This document shows positions 45,253-55,900 of a stretch of 64,000 bases of DNA, piece after piece (the stretch's first letter is position 1; the number at the start of each line of letters is the position of its first letter). The DNA is from Neoechinorhynchus agilis (Eukaryota > Acanthocephala), in the NCBI GenBank assembly GCA_051530055.1, contig CM121343.1:5642001-5706000 (forward strand), given 5' to 3'. A model generated the notes under the pieces. The model did no database searches and had not been told where the DNA came from. It saw only the letters and a program-made list of their open reading frames with translations. The position numbers were made by a program, and so were the translations under genes.

Positions 45253-48200
45253 TCTCGCGCAAACAAACCTCGGAAACCGAAATTAGCGTGCATCAATTTT
45301 TTGTTCTCAAACAACGAAAAGGGGGTTATTTATTTCATAAGACGCATACAAACAATACACAATGTGAAACGACCAGTCCAATCCTTCGTATCTTAATTCG
45401 TTTAGTCTTCTCTCCCGTATTATTTCCTTAAGGCTGATCTCCGAGCCATGACATCAGGACGGCTTTTTTAAGGTGTCAAAACTCTCTCCTTGCTCCTAGC
45501 CGAATAATTTTCAGCAAATAACAAAAGATTTTTTTAGGAAGTACATCCAACCGGATGGAAAATATAGTTAGTAAATAAATAGCAAATGGCTCACTAACTC
45601 TTTTTCTTTAAGTCCGTCTGCCGTCAAGGTTTTAATGCACTGAAGCGGGTAGCACAAATCAGTTCCTAATTTTAACATTCTGTTTGATAGACTTTTAACT
45701 TCAAAAAATGTACTATTTACGGCGGAGGTCAAACGGAAAAGTGAAATCTCTAAAGGCTGACTATGTTGCCATTGAGCGCACAAGCGATGCTAAAAATGTA
45801 GATATTGTGAGTATCGAATCGCTATTAAATGGGACCCCTGCAATGTCAAAGAATGTCGAAAGGCGAAGGACCCACATTATGATAACGAGGTTCGTGAGTG
45901 CTTCTTCAAGCAACGATTCAAAGACTGAAGATGATCCTATTTTAAACATTGAGTCGAATGAAGTAAACAAAACTACGAAGAAACCCAAATCTGTCACTAT
46001 CGCTTTAACGATCTATCAAAACAGTATAAGATACATCCTTATTTTTCTATCCTAATTCTTATATATTTGTACGGTTATTATTTAGCCAAGAACGTAAAGG
46101 ACTCATACGGCTTCTAATAAAAAAACTGGTTTTTAATTGCAAGATTGTTGGTTGCGAACAGCAAAAAATCTTGACAAGTGCGCAATTGTATTTTTAAAGT
46201 ATACTAGAGAATCAGAAACCGTTGCGGATGATAAGTTGTACTTCCTTTTGGACAAATAAAATAGGAATTTTCTCGGGAATCGATAACAGCCCTTTGAATA
46301 AAAGGCTCACATATTTTTCATAAAAAATTACAATTTTACATGGCAGCGCTATTAGCTCAGAGATAGGTGCAGCGACCTACGTTGAATTTTAATTAAACTT
46401 TATTTAATACAAATAAGCTAATTCGAGTAACAATATCAATGACCGATTTCAAATGTACATTGCAAGTTAGGAATGCCGATTAAATGAGCATTACTAAAAA
46501 CGATTGTGGTAGTGGGTGGCGTTACCATTAGAATTTAACATGAATACGCGACGACCACTAACAGGTCTACGGAACATCCTTTTCGGACAAGAAAAAAGCC
46601 GCCATTGAACACTTCTTTAGAGTCGACGTTGTATTGGTGAATCAAGGTTGTTTTGGTTAGCATTCCCATTTTGAATACCGGAATCCGCTCTTGCAGATCC
46701 TCTCGCCTATGATGCACACTACCGCCACCATAATTCTTCGTATCACTCAACTCCTCTTCCCTCACTAGCATTCTGCATTCCCCCCCCCGCTAACAACTGT
46801 TGTAAGCATTACATGCAAAAATCCCTTTAGCCCGCCCCACGTCTTCTCAGAGTAACTTTTAATTAACCGCTCATAGCCTCTCTTCCTTAAAAGGAGATAC
46901 AAGCTCCTCACTTCACAGCTTCCTTTTTGAATCTACCCACATAAAAACTCATTACAAAATCTTTCCACCGCTCCTTCAAACTCAATCCAGAACACATCTT
47001 CCCAATGTCATCCTTAACTCTTAGCGAACACCCTCGAGCATCCTTTCCATCCCAAAAACTCGAAGAATAAGCTTCTCGCCAATTTTGACAACGTGCAACT
47101 CCACCGGCGCCCGGAAAACCATAAAAGACCGTCACCCTGTCCTTCTACATTAAACACAATCAAAAAATTATCACTCAAACCCTTCACAAATATACCATAA
47201 ATCGGCATATCTCATCGTGGCTAATCCATACCAATTCCCGACTCAATACTCGTTCCTCGCATGGCCAATCACTCATCGACTTCTCTTTTTGAGATGATCA
47301 ATCAAGTCCCAAATTCCCTTATCGTAATGCACTCCAAGACTCGAAGCATCCTTCCTAAACTAGATGAAATTTCATGCGTGTCAATCGAACATTTTAGGAT
47401 TAAGCAGTAACTTCCAACGAAATCGCAATCAATCACTTAAATCGAATTGGCTTGGTCAGAAAAATGGACAGAGTAAACAAATTGGAGATAATGAGGATCA
47501 AAAACAAAACACCGAAGATGTTTCTCACGAACAAAGAGACAACTGGCCATTTATTAACCTTCAAATAAGAGTTTGCTTTTTAATTTGCTTATAAGGAGGT
47601 TATATTGTCCTCCATAAATTCCGATTTCAGCCCACACTCCAATGTTTTCAAAAGGCAATCTTAAATTGCTTAAATATCCACTCATTTTTCAACCAATGTG
47701 ATTGTATCATTCGATCGATTGATCACACCGTGAAAATGTCTAGCACAATTTATTTGAACATTACGTGTTCGTTTAAATAAACAATTACTAAAAAACAAGC
47801 TATCCGCCGATACGTGAGTTGAAAACTTAATAATAAAACCGACATAAGATCAACACCCAATCACGGTCTCGTAATTACAGATTGGGAGGCAAAAGCTTTG
47901 TTTTGCTTCTATGTAAACTGCGACACCTCATTAAGAGTTCCTTGCGTTTCTCTAAAGATAGTCTCTATTGCCCTCAGCGCTGCTATATTCGTGTGAAAGC
48001 AAACACGCCACGTATGTGTATAGCATCTACCACCGTCAATGTGAAATGCTAGAAGTGGATCGATCGTCCGAGGTTCTTTGTTTGATGGCGCTTGTTTAAT
48101 GATCATGTAAACTCTTAGAATCTGTGTCCCATGCAAAGCGGAATAAACAAAAGCTTCTCTCTTATCGGAAGATATTTAGTCCGCGCCTCGTCCGCCTTCC

Positions 48201-48364
48201 CTCACCCTCGGTCATTCGATTGCACTTTATCAATCGGTTAAGCGCCACTTTTTACGGATACGCGTCGGCGTCCATTGTTATGTTGTTTACTAATTGTTTT
48301 TTCGTGTGTTCGTGAGAAAAGTTATTTAGGTATCTCATTTTTGAAGATTTTGAGATAAACTTCA
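45253..48364. other. Intergenic DNA between the LINE and axin
   Basis: Nothing definite. A plus-strand frame at 45708-46055 (115 codons, region KSLKADYVAIERTSDAKNVD) has protein-like composition but no known motif and no start context. Minus-strand frames at 46535-47208 also lack motifs. A C-tract lies at about 46779-46787. The last ~250 bp should be the axin 5' region. Confidence 0.35.
45708..46055 (+). CDS. Possible hypothetical exon or gene, 115 codons
   Basis: The frame from ATG 45708 contains charged, Ser-rich sequence (SIESLLNGTPAMSKNVERRR, then SASSSNDSKTEDDP) more protein-like than typical chance ORFs nearby, and ends with a hydrophobic stretch. I do not recognise it. It starts about 450 bp beyond the LINE 5' end and has no partner gene. 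It may be a lone exon, a decayed gene or chance. Confidence 0.2.
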   Translation: MYYLRRRSNGKVKSLKADYVAIERTSDAKNVDIVSIESLLNGTPAMSKNVERRRTHIMITRFVSASSSNDSKTEDDPILNIESNEVNKTTKKPKSVTIALTIYQNSIRYILIFLS

Positions 48365-49858
48365 ATGAGCAACAATAAGCATTTGCCCTGCTTACAAGAT
48401 GAAGAGAGTGGATCGGCCGTAGACTCAGTTCGTTCCTATTGCATAGAAGATGCCGATAGTCAAGACCGATGCGTTCGTTCAGCGTTTATTGGAACTGGTC
48501 GGGGATTTCAAAAACACAAGATAAACTCGAGGAATCACTCTAAAGCCGACGATGAAGAAGCTCGCGTGGGCACTCCGGCTAAATCTTCTGATCTGTGTGA
48601 ATCGATATATCGAAAACAGGCTGCTGATAACCTGTTGTCTATGAAAAATGACAAAATGTTTATCATTCCTTCGATGGAAATAGATGCGTTTGGAGAATAT
48701 CTTCAAAATGAGACTGGATCGCGGGTTGCCTTGGAGTTCTATCTTGCCTGTCAAGCGATAAAAACTATACCGGACGATGACGAGTTTTTACGAAAATCCG
48801 TGAAATCGATGTACCGATTATTCGTTAGGAAATATATGAAGACCGATGCAACCATTGATGCCGACAATTACGTTAGTATGGAAACTTTGAGAAAGATTAG
48901 CGAGGATATAGCCGTAAAGAAGATTGGTTCACGTGAAATGTTTGAGCCTGCCGCTCAAGAACTTTCCTATGTGATTGACAAGCATTTTAAAAACTATTTG
49001 GCTTCTAAAGGGCGACTGGATTGTGCAGAAAATAATCAAGGACGTTTTCGACCTAATGAACTCGGTCTAGACACGAATTTATTTAATTGTGAAACTGATG
49101 ACGATATAAACGCACTGATGGATGAACATTGCAGTCGTGTGTTCGAGGCGCCTTCTGATCGTAACTCATGCAATTTGATCTCGAAATCCACGCGGCCTAC
49201 TCTCAATAATCACTTATCGACACTCAATCAATCTGTTCACTACAAACAAGCGGATTTTTGTCGATCTGTTAGCACTACCTTGTTAGGTTCGGCCTATAAG
49301 AAAAAGGAGAAATGTGGACCAAAAGTAGCTAACGAGAAGCGATACGATGATCGTCTTTTTTCTTCAGCCTCTAAGCGAACGATTAGTGGTGTTCATAAAT
49401 CTGTCCTGCCTCATTCGAAAAGTGTATCGGTAGCTGCTAATCAGGCTTCAAAACATAAATCCACCGCTAAACTTTATGGAAATGACAACCGCGATCGCAA
49501 ACAAAAGCATGCATCCTTCAATACAAAATGTATACAAAATAAACCAAGTGCTAAACAAGCAAGATTGAACTATGAAGATACGGTTGATAATGATGGTTCC
49601 AATGAAGGGATAACTGTTGTATATTACATGCCAGGAGAATCTATTCCATTTATGACTCCATATTCAGGCGCTATAATAACATTGGACGAATTTAAGAGAT
49701 CGATAGTGTGCAAACGACTGGAGAACTGCAAGTTTTTTTTCAAAACGAGAATAGATATGGACGAATGTCAGGTCGTGTATAAAGAGATAAGCGATCCTAA
49801 CGAATACCTACCGTTATTCAAGCGCAAAATAATTGCCAAGATCGAAAGATTTGAATGA
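48365..49858 (+). CDS. AXIN: Axin (RGS and DIX domains), intronless
   Basis: Axin scaffolds the beta-catenin destruction complex in Wnt signalling (PRY-1 is the C. elegans counterpart). The 497-aa frame has an RGS domain at about residues 100-220 (FGEYLQNETGSRVALEFYLA, then FVRKYMKTDATI and FEPAAQELSYVIDKHFKNYL) and a C-terminal DIX domain at about 415-497 (TVVYYMPGESIPF, ITLDEFKRSI, YLPLFKRKIIAKIERFE), as in axin (VAYYFCGEPIPY .. LPVFEEKIIGKVEK). That domain pair is diagnostic. The ~190-residue linker is basic and Ser-rich; I do not see obvious GSK3- or beta-catenin-binding helices. The protein is shorter than vertebrate axin. It is one uninterrupted exon, unusual among the intron-bearing genes here. 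The neighbour at 50007 is tail-to-tail, 148 bp away. Confidence 0.9.
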   Translation: MSNNKHLPCLQDEESGSAVDSVRSYCIEDADSQDRCVRSAFIGTGRGFQKHKINSRNHSKADDEEARVGTPAKSSDLCESIYRKQAADNLLSMKNDKMFIIPSMEIDAFGEYLQNETGSRVALEFYLACQAIKTIPDDDEFLRKSVKSMYRLFVRKYMKTDATIDADNYVSMETLRKISEDIAVKKIGSREMFEPAAQELSYVIDKHFKNYLASKGRLDCAENNQGRFRPNELGLDTNLFNCETDDDINALMDEHCSRVFEAPSDRNSCNLISKSTRPTLNNHLSTLNQSVHYKQADFCRSVSTTLLGSAYKKKEKCGPKVANEKRYDDRLFSSASKRTISGVHKSVLPHSKSVSVAANQASKHKSTAKLYGNDNRDRKQKHASFNTKCIQNKPSAKQARLNYEDTVDNDGSNEGITVVYYMPGESIPFMTPYSGAIITLDEFKRSIVCKRLENCKFFFKTRIDMDECQVVYKEISDPNEYLPLFKRKIIAKIERFE

Positions 49859-50006
49859 GTTGTCAACATCGTAAGCAAGAAAAGAACGTAAATCAATTGT
49901 AAAGTCTTGATGTGCAAGTGTCATTGGGGAAGGGTTTTCTCGCTGATTTTCACATTAATCAAATAGTGATTTATTGATCGTACATGGTTGTATCTCTAAA
50001 ATATCA

Positions 50007-51332
50007 TCAATAGAGGATATATGGACGTCTGGTACGTCTTCTACCAACACGTCCATGGAAATCAACGAGCGGTGAACCTAGTTCCTGCTGCGGAATGTCT
50101 AAACAAAGCGCTCTCTTGGCATCTCGTGCGAATAACTGAGTTCCCCTTTGTCGGTTCAACTGCATTCCATTCTCAACACAAGCACCAACATCAGCCATAA
50201 TCGCATCATGGTGAACCACATAAACTTGAAATGTCGGTGACTGGAGTTTAATGTATTCTCTATTGAGATTTACTATCTTTTCATAGCCTCCTTTCCTGCC
50301 CCTCCATGGGATTTGTAGGGAAATGTGTATTTCGACGTGAGGAACAATGGCTTTAATCGCGACAATGAGGCCTTTCATTTTTGTTACTATCGTTTCTTGA
50401 TCCACATTGAACTGCATTAGTTCAACAGAGCCTACATGCAGCATAATCCTTTGAGTATTAAGGAACCTGGTCGATAGGATAAATTGTCTTATTGCGTTTG
50501 TTGATCCTTCAGAAAAGGTCCGGACGTAAGTCGTTCTTTTTCTGTCCAAAATACGAGGATTAATATGTTGAATCGCTCGATCGCCGAAGATCACGTTTGC
50601 GAAGTTTAGCGTACGTTCGACAAAAATCGATATGCTGTCTTCGCTCGCTTGGACGAATTTCAGAATTTGTTGAAGCTCAACGTCTTCATCAATGGCTGTT
50701 TGTTCTAACGTATCTTCTTTTTCTGATTGATTCGCATTGTTATTAAAATCGTTAATACGCTCTTGTTGACTTGTTTCCTCGGAATAGATTTCATTTGTAT
50801 CAAATGACCACATTGGTTGAAACCAATCATCAACAGTACCTCCTAATTTCTGTGGTGGATTCGAAGTAAATGCGGACGATGTCGTTTTCATGATTGCCGA
50901 GTCCATCAAGCAATTTACAGCATTACTCATATTGTTGTTGTTACACATCAGAGGCTCCAGTTTGATTTGACCCATGCGATTTTTTAAATTTAAATCTTCA
51001 AATCTTAAACTATTGAATAACAAGTCAGCAGTGTCTTCATCGTTCGGTAGTCCGTTTACTCGCTCGCTATCAACTTTGTCTTCGTTCAAGCCGTTTACAA
51101 TGGACTCATCAGGATCCGTGGACGTCTCTGTAAGAGAATCATAGAACTCTTCATCACTAACCGACGATTTTCCACAATCATCGATTGTGCCATGCGGGTT
51201 GTCCTCCGATGGCGGCGGAACAGTGTCGACATCTTCACCTGAACCATTCTTGTTTTCTTCATAATCAACATGAGAAATTGGATGTCTTGGACTTGATATA
51301 CTGTTTGCCATACCTATCAATAATGCGATCAT
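50007..51332 (-). CDS. SGNH-hydrolase-like protein with altered catalytic positions
   Basis: The 441-aa frame has an acidic N-terminal half (residues 1-220, low complexity) and a C-terminal domain that reads like the SGNH fold: VIFGDRAIQHINPRI (block I), a Gly after a strand in RTFSEGSTNAIRQFI, IMLHVGSVELMQF (block III-like), then HISLQIPWRGRKGGYEKIVN and LNREYIKL. Canonical family members have GDS in block I and GxND in block III. Here Ser is Arg and the Asn-Asp pair is not preserved, so hydrolase activity is unlikely. The last 45 residues are basic (GRVGRRRTRR). The start may be Met at 51332 or at 51311. It converges on axin with 148 bp between stop codons. The fold assignment is my inference from motif spacing. 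Confidence 0.5.
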   Translation of the reverse strand: MIALLIGMANSISSPRHPISHVDYEENKNGSGEDVDTVPPPSEDNPHGTIDDCGKSSVSDEEFYDSLTETSTDPDESIVNGLNEDKVDSERVNGLPNDEDTADLLFNSLRFEDLNLKNRMGQIKLEPLMCNNNNMSNAVNCLMDSAIMKTTSSAFTSNPPQKLGGTVDDWFQPMWSFDTNEIYSEETSQQERINDFNNNANQSEKEDTLEQTAIDEDVELQQILKFVQASEDSISIFVERTLNFANVIFGDRAIQHINPRILDRKRTTYVRTFSEGSTNAIRQFILSTRFLNTQRIMLHVGSVELMQFNVDQETIVTKMKGLIVAIKAIVPHVEIHISLQIPWRGRKGGYEKIVNLNREYIKLQSPTFQVYVVHHDAIMADVGACVENGMQLNRQRGTQLFARDAKRALCLDIPQQELGSPLVDFHGRVGRRRTRRPYILY

Positions 51333-51639
51333 CGATTTCTACGTATCGACGCACTAACCTTTTGTACCTGTCAACGGTCGATTTTGATAGAGGCGCGCTG
51401 AAATGTGTTCGCCGCTTATTTATACTACCGAAGGCACCATCTCCATGTGATGTATATTTTGGCGCTAATTAAGTGGCCGTGCACACGTATCGTGATGAAG
51501 GGCGCTAATGACAGTCGATCCGAAATGATGCAGCTTTTGAACTCGGATTGCAGGCATCCTATCTCGAGTTATCTTCAACGGAAAATGAACACATTGAACT
51601 GTTGGAATATTGAGTCTTTCAAGTTCCGAAAACTACCTT

Positions 51640-52330
51640 AAACAACGAATATTTGTTCTGGTGATGAGGTGATTCCTACTCTCCGGACAATAAAGATATC
51701 GATTCATTGCGATATTTCGCCGGGCAAATCCAACATTCTCAAACAATTTTGGATTAATGCTGGATTTGCCCAACGAAATATCGCAATGAATCAATATCTT
51801 TATTGTCCGGAGAGCAGGAATCACCTCAGCAACACTATAATACCTCCGAGGAACCTTTTACATCAGACTAATATTTGTTCTGTTGCTGAGGTGATTCCTA
51901 CTCTCCGGACAATAAAGATATCGATTTATTGCGATATTTCGCCGGGCAAATCCAACATTCTCAAACAATTTTGGATTAATGCTGGATTTGCCCAACGAAA
52001 TATCGCAATGAATCAATATCTTTATTGTCCGGAGAGCAGGAATCACCTCAGCAACACTATAATACCTCCGAGGAACCTTTTACATCAGACTAATATTTGT
52101 TCTGTTGCTGAGGTGATTCCTACTCTCCGGACAATAAAGATATCGATTTATTGCGATATTTCACCGGGCAAATCCAACATTCTCAAACAATTTTGGATTA
52201 ATGCTTGAGAATGCTGGATTTACCCAGCGAAATATCGCAATGAATCAATATCTTTATTGTCCGGAGAGCAGGAATCACCTCAGCAACACTATAATACCTC
52301 CATGGAACCTTTTACATCAGACTAATCTTG
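51640..52330. repeat. Three tandem 222-bp units, each a long hairpin
   Basis: The marker GATTCCTACTCTCCGGACAA occurs at 51671, 51893 and 52115 (period 222). Each unit has a left arm (GGTGATTCCTACTCTCCGG .. CCAACATTCTCAA) and a nearly complementary right arm (TGGATTT(G/A)CCCA(A/G)CGAAA .. CCGGAGAGCAGGAATCACC), about 75 bp each with a loop of about 20 bp. The third has a longer centre (ATGCTTGAGAATGCTGG) that completes the arm. Because 222 is divisible by three, long frames with a 74-residue period appear on both strands; they are by-products. Confidence 0.9.
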
Positions 52331-52928
52331 TTCTTTTGAACGTTTTTATATTTCCAGAAGATCTCAAACCGATATTTGCATGATCAATGAGCAAAATTGG
52401 ACGTGCAGCCAATCAGAGTCCGTGATATACTTTTGATCGAAGTTGAGATGGTAAGTTTATTCGTTCTTTTGAGCAGAAATTGCTAATGTTGGAGCGTTGT
52501 AATAGTTCGTTTCTCATTAAAAAAAGATTGGATTTTAAATTGTTTAAAAATGACTTTATTAAAGATTCCGTGGTTCACTGCAATTGTATATGTTAGCGTG
52601 TTTTTTTCATAAATTAGGTGAAATAGTGTTTAAGGTTTTTTGATTTTAGAATACTCACTATTTCTCCAAAGTGCAACGCCTAATGCGTATTTGCGGTTCT
52701 TTGTTTGGCGTTCATCCGCATATTTTTTGCCTTGTTCCCTATTGACAACTAGTGCCACGCTTGCAGAATATGAGACGAAGAGCGTGTGGGTTATGCAATG
52801 CACCACCACCACCACCACCGAGTGCTGCACAAGTTTATCTTATTCATCTTTCCGCATTTTTTGTGCCAACTTTAGGCAATTCGTTGATTCATCTCAATCA
52901 AATCCACAATAAACTAAAATCAAACCGA

Positions 52929-55900
52929 ATGGGTTGTATATTTTTTGGTGCATTGTTGCTGTTAAGCGACCTAATGATTCCTGTTAAACTTGACAAAATC
53001 AAAGTGGAAAAACTCATAGCTTATACTGCAGACACCGGGCTGCCTCCATCAATCGATCTCAGTGGCGGTGGAAAATTCAACAAGTTCGCATTCATGCCAT
53101 AGACAATTCGGATTTCTTTATTTTTTTCTTATAAACCTAGGCAGGATTTCAAGGATCGATTTCGTTCAAATATTGAAAATAATTGGCGAACAACCTTGTT
53201 ACATGCTGAGGAACATTCGCAAGTTAATACATTTCAAAAGGTTCGACCATGATATGAGGAGCACTTGTAAATTAAAGGATGAAATATTCATAAATTAGAT
53301 TTACAAGGAAAATGACATATTCTATGTGAAGGAAAGGGATTTGATCGGCTTGATAAAAGAGATGGCTGACGATATGAACCAAGCAATCATGAAGAAGCTT
53401 AAGGCAGTCGAGGTATTTTTGCTTTATAATCAAAAATTAAAATGCTCGCGTATAAGAATCTGGTCAGAACTACCGAAAAGTCATACGTACAATTTATGGG
53501 AAAGCCGGAATCAAATCAGCAGAACTACCATCGCCATTATTACAATGCCAAACTACTGCAAATTTGTAATAATTCAACCAACCAAACTACTTCGGCACCA
53601 ACCACTGAAGAGCAGGTGGTCAAAAGTTCCAAGTTAGTTTCTTAAAATTAACTTTCGCAGTTTAAACTTTAAGATTAGTGGGCAGTGTCTAATTTTGGAA
53701 GCTGATAAACATTTCATGGATTTAGCAGTGAATCTTTCTTATAGTACTGTTCACGTACCAACGATAATATATGATCAAAGTATGCTTGTATATAAAATCG
53801 TATGTCTTTAACGTTAAAAAAAGGCAAAGAAATAATGGATTCTGCTGCATGGAGCTTTGATTTGAATCGAGCATTTTCAGAAAATTACATGAACGATCCT
53901 GAGATCACTTGGCAGTATTTCTGCAGTGCCACGGGTTTATACCGAACCTGGCCTGGTGAGTTTTTCCTAATAATTGACTGACAATGTTACACCGATTAAG
54001 GAACTCGATGGACATATCCGGAGAATATGCCTCCGAATAATCAAGTGGATTTGTTTGATTGTCGTGTGAGGACATGGTATGTCAAGGCGACATCATCACC
54101 TCGGGATGTGATAATATTGATCGACAATAGTGGATCTATGACTGGTATAAAACGATCCATTGCGGTCCAGACTGTAGAAACCATCTTGGATACGTTGAGT
54201 GATGATGACTTTGTGAATATACTTTCTTTCAATAATGAAGTGAAATATGTTGACAAGTGCTTTGACCATGGTCTTATTCAAGCCACCGTGGAGAACAGAA
54301 AGGTTTTTGTAATTTTTATATATTTGTGTTAAATATATACGCATTTTAGCATCTCCAAGAAGCGATTGCACAATTACAAACTAAGGATATCGCCCATTTT
54401 ATAAAAGCTTTCGAAATGGCTTTCAAGATACTTAATCAGGTTTATATATGTGATTTAGTGCATATTGCCGATAAAGTGAACGTATATGTAGGCACGATTG
54501 GGGATATCAAGAACTGAGAATGTTACATGCATTTGTCAGAGTCATTACACCAACAGTAGTCCATCCAGTGATGAACAAAATTGCAGAGCTTCTCCGAGCG
54601 CAAGTGAACAAAGGGAAATGTTTCTGGACAGTTCTGGCTGCAACAAAATGATAATGGTGGTGACGGATGGTTCAAGTGAAACTGCTGAACAAGCATTCCG
54701 AAAATATAATTGGTTTCAGGACTATAACACCACGTGTCATCCAAAAGAGGTAAGGTTCTGAACGTTCAATATTATTTTAAACCTGTAGATTCTGTGTAGA
54801 CAAGAGTTTTCACGTATTTAATTGGACGCGAAATTAGCGATGAAAGGGCAGTTAAATGGATGGCGTGCTCTAATAAAGGTCTATTTTAAATTCAAGCCTA
54901 GTAATCAATATTCAATTCATTAGGTTTCTACGCTCACGTTTCAACACTTGAAGATATTCAAGATAATGTTCAGGTTTGTGTTTATATGCTGTGACATTTG
55001 CGTCAGCTTTTGACTCTGCTTAAAAAATTTAAAAAGAACACTACATGTACGGCTAACCAGGGAAATTTCATTTTTTTAAATATCTCTAAAGCATTTAATA
55101 CCTTTAAGAGATCTTCTCTTTCATGCAGCTAATGAATTTGAATAAACAGTGTATACAAAAACAACCAAGTACGTCGAAACTATAACTCGTAAAGGCACTT
55201 TTTGGTAATCGTTTAAATATTTCCCTTAACCCTGAATGGAATTAGGCAATATATTGGAGCCAATGTTTTGTACAAAAGCTAATTTTATCAGCTTTGAATC
55301 AATATTTGCGTTCGCGAGATCGGCTTACATGTAAAATGTCGGTACAAAAAAACGGACTTCACTACTCCAAGTTTTATCCAGCACACCACGTAAGATTCTA
55401 TTTCTAGCAACGGACTGGGACCATGAAATTAAGTAGTAACGGCGGTAGTGTTGATAATCCCTGCAAAAGTCTTAAGAAGCATCCAAAGTAGTATTTTTGC
55501 ACACTACGCGGGGTTTCGATTGATGTTTACAAGAAATGGGTTCCCCTTTTCTATGCTCAGCTCGATGGTAGAAAAACCATATAAGAAATCGGTTTGATCT
55601 TAAATGCATTATTTTTCAGCATTAATTTTCTGTCAAAACGTTTATTTCCGCTTACAATTTAAAGGATTACATTCCAGTCATATCAAGACCAATCGCACTG
55701 TCCAATGACCACGTCACAGTGTGGAGCAGTGTATTTCTGGACATTGAGGTTTGTGTTTGAGTGCTTTACTATAATTCTACAGATCTTATAGAAAAATGAC
55801 CCACTGAAGGAATACAAGTGGTATCCATACAAGTTGACAGATCGTACAATGCCAATGGATGCTTTCAAGGCATGTTTTGGTCGTTGGTATTTGAATCATA

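Noticed and set aside
46350-46390. tRNA-like sequence TTAGCTCAGAGATAGGTGCA
   Set aside because: It resembles a D-arm only. No B box or acceptor stem follows at the right distance.
46535-47208. Overlapping minus-strand frames as a Gly-rich protein or transposon gene
   Set aside because: There are several short frames without any motif I can name, no splice-consistent model and no repeat partner in the window.
51669-52208. 179-codon plus-strand ORF with a 74-residue repeat, and matching minus-strand frames, as a repeat protein gene
   Set aside because: The frames exist only because the 222-bp hairpin unit is divisible by three. Both strands are open as a result of the palindrome.
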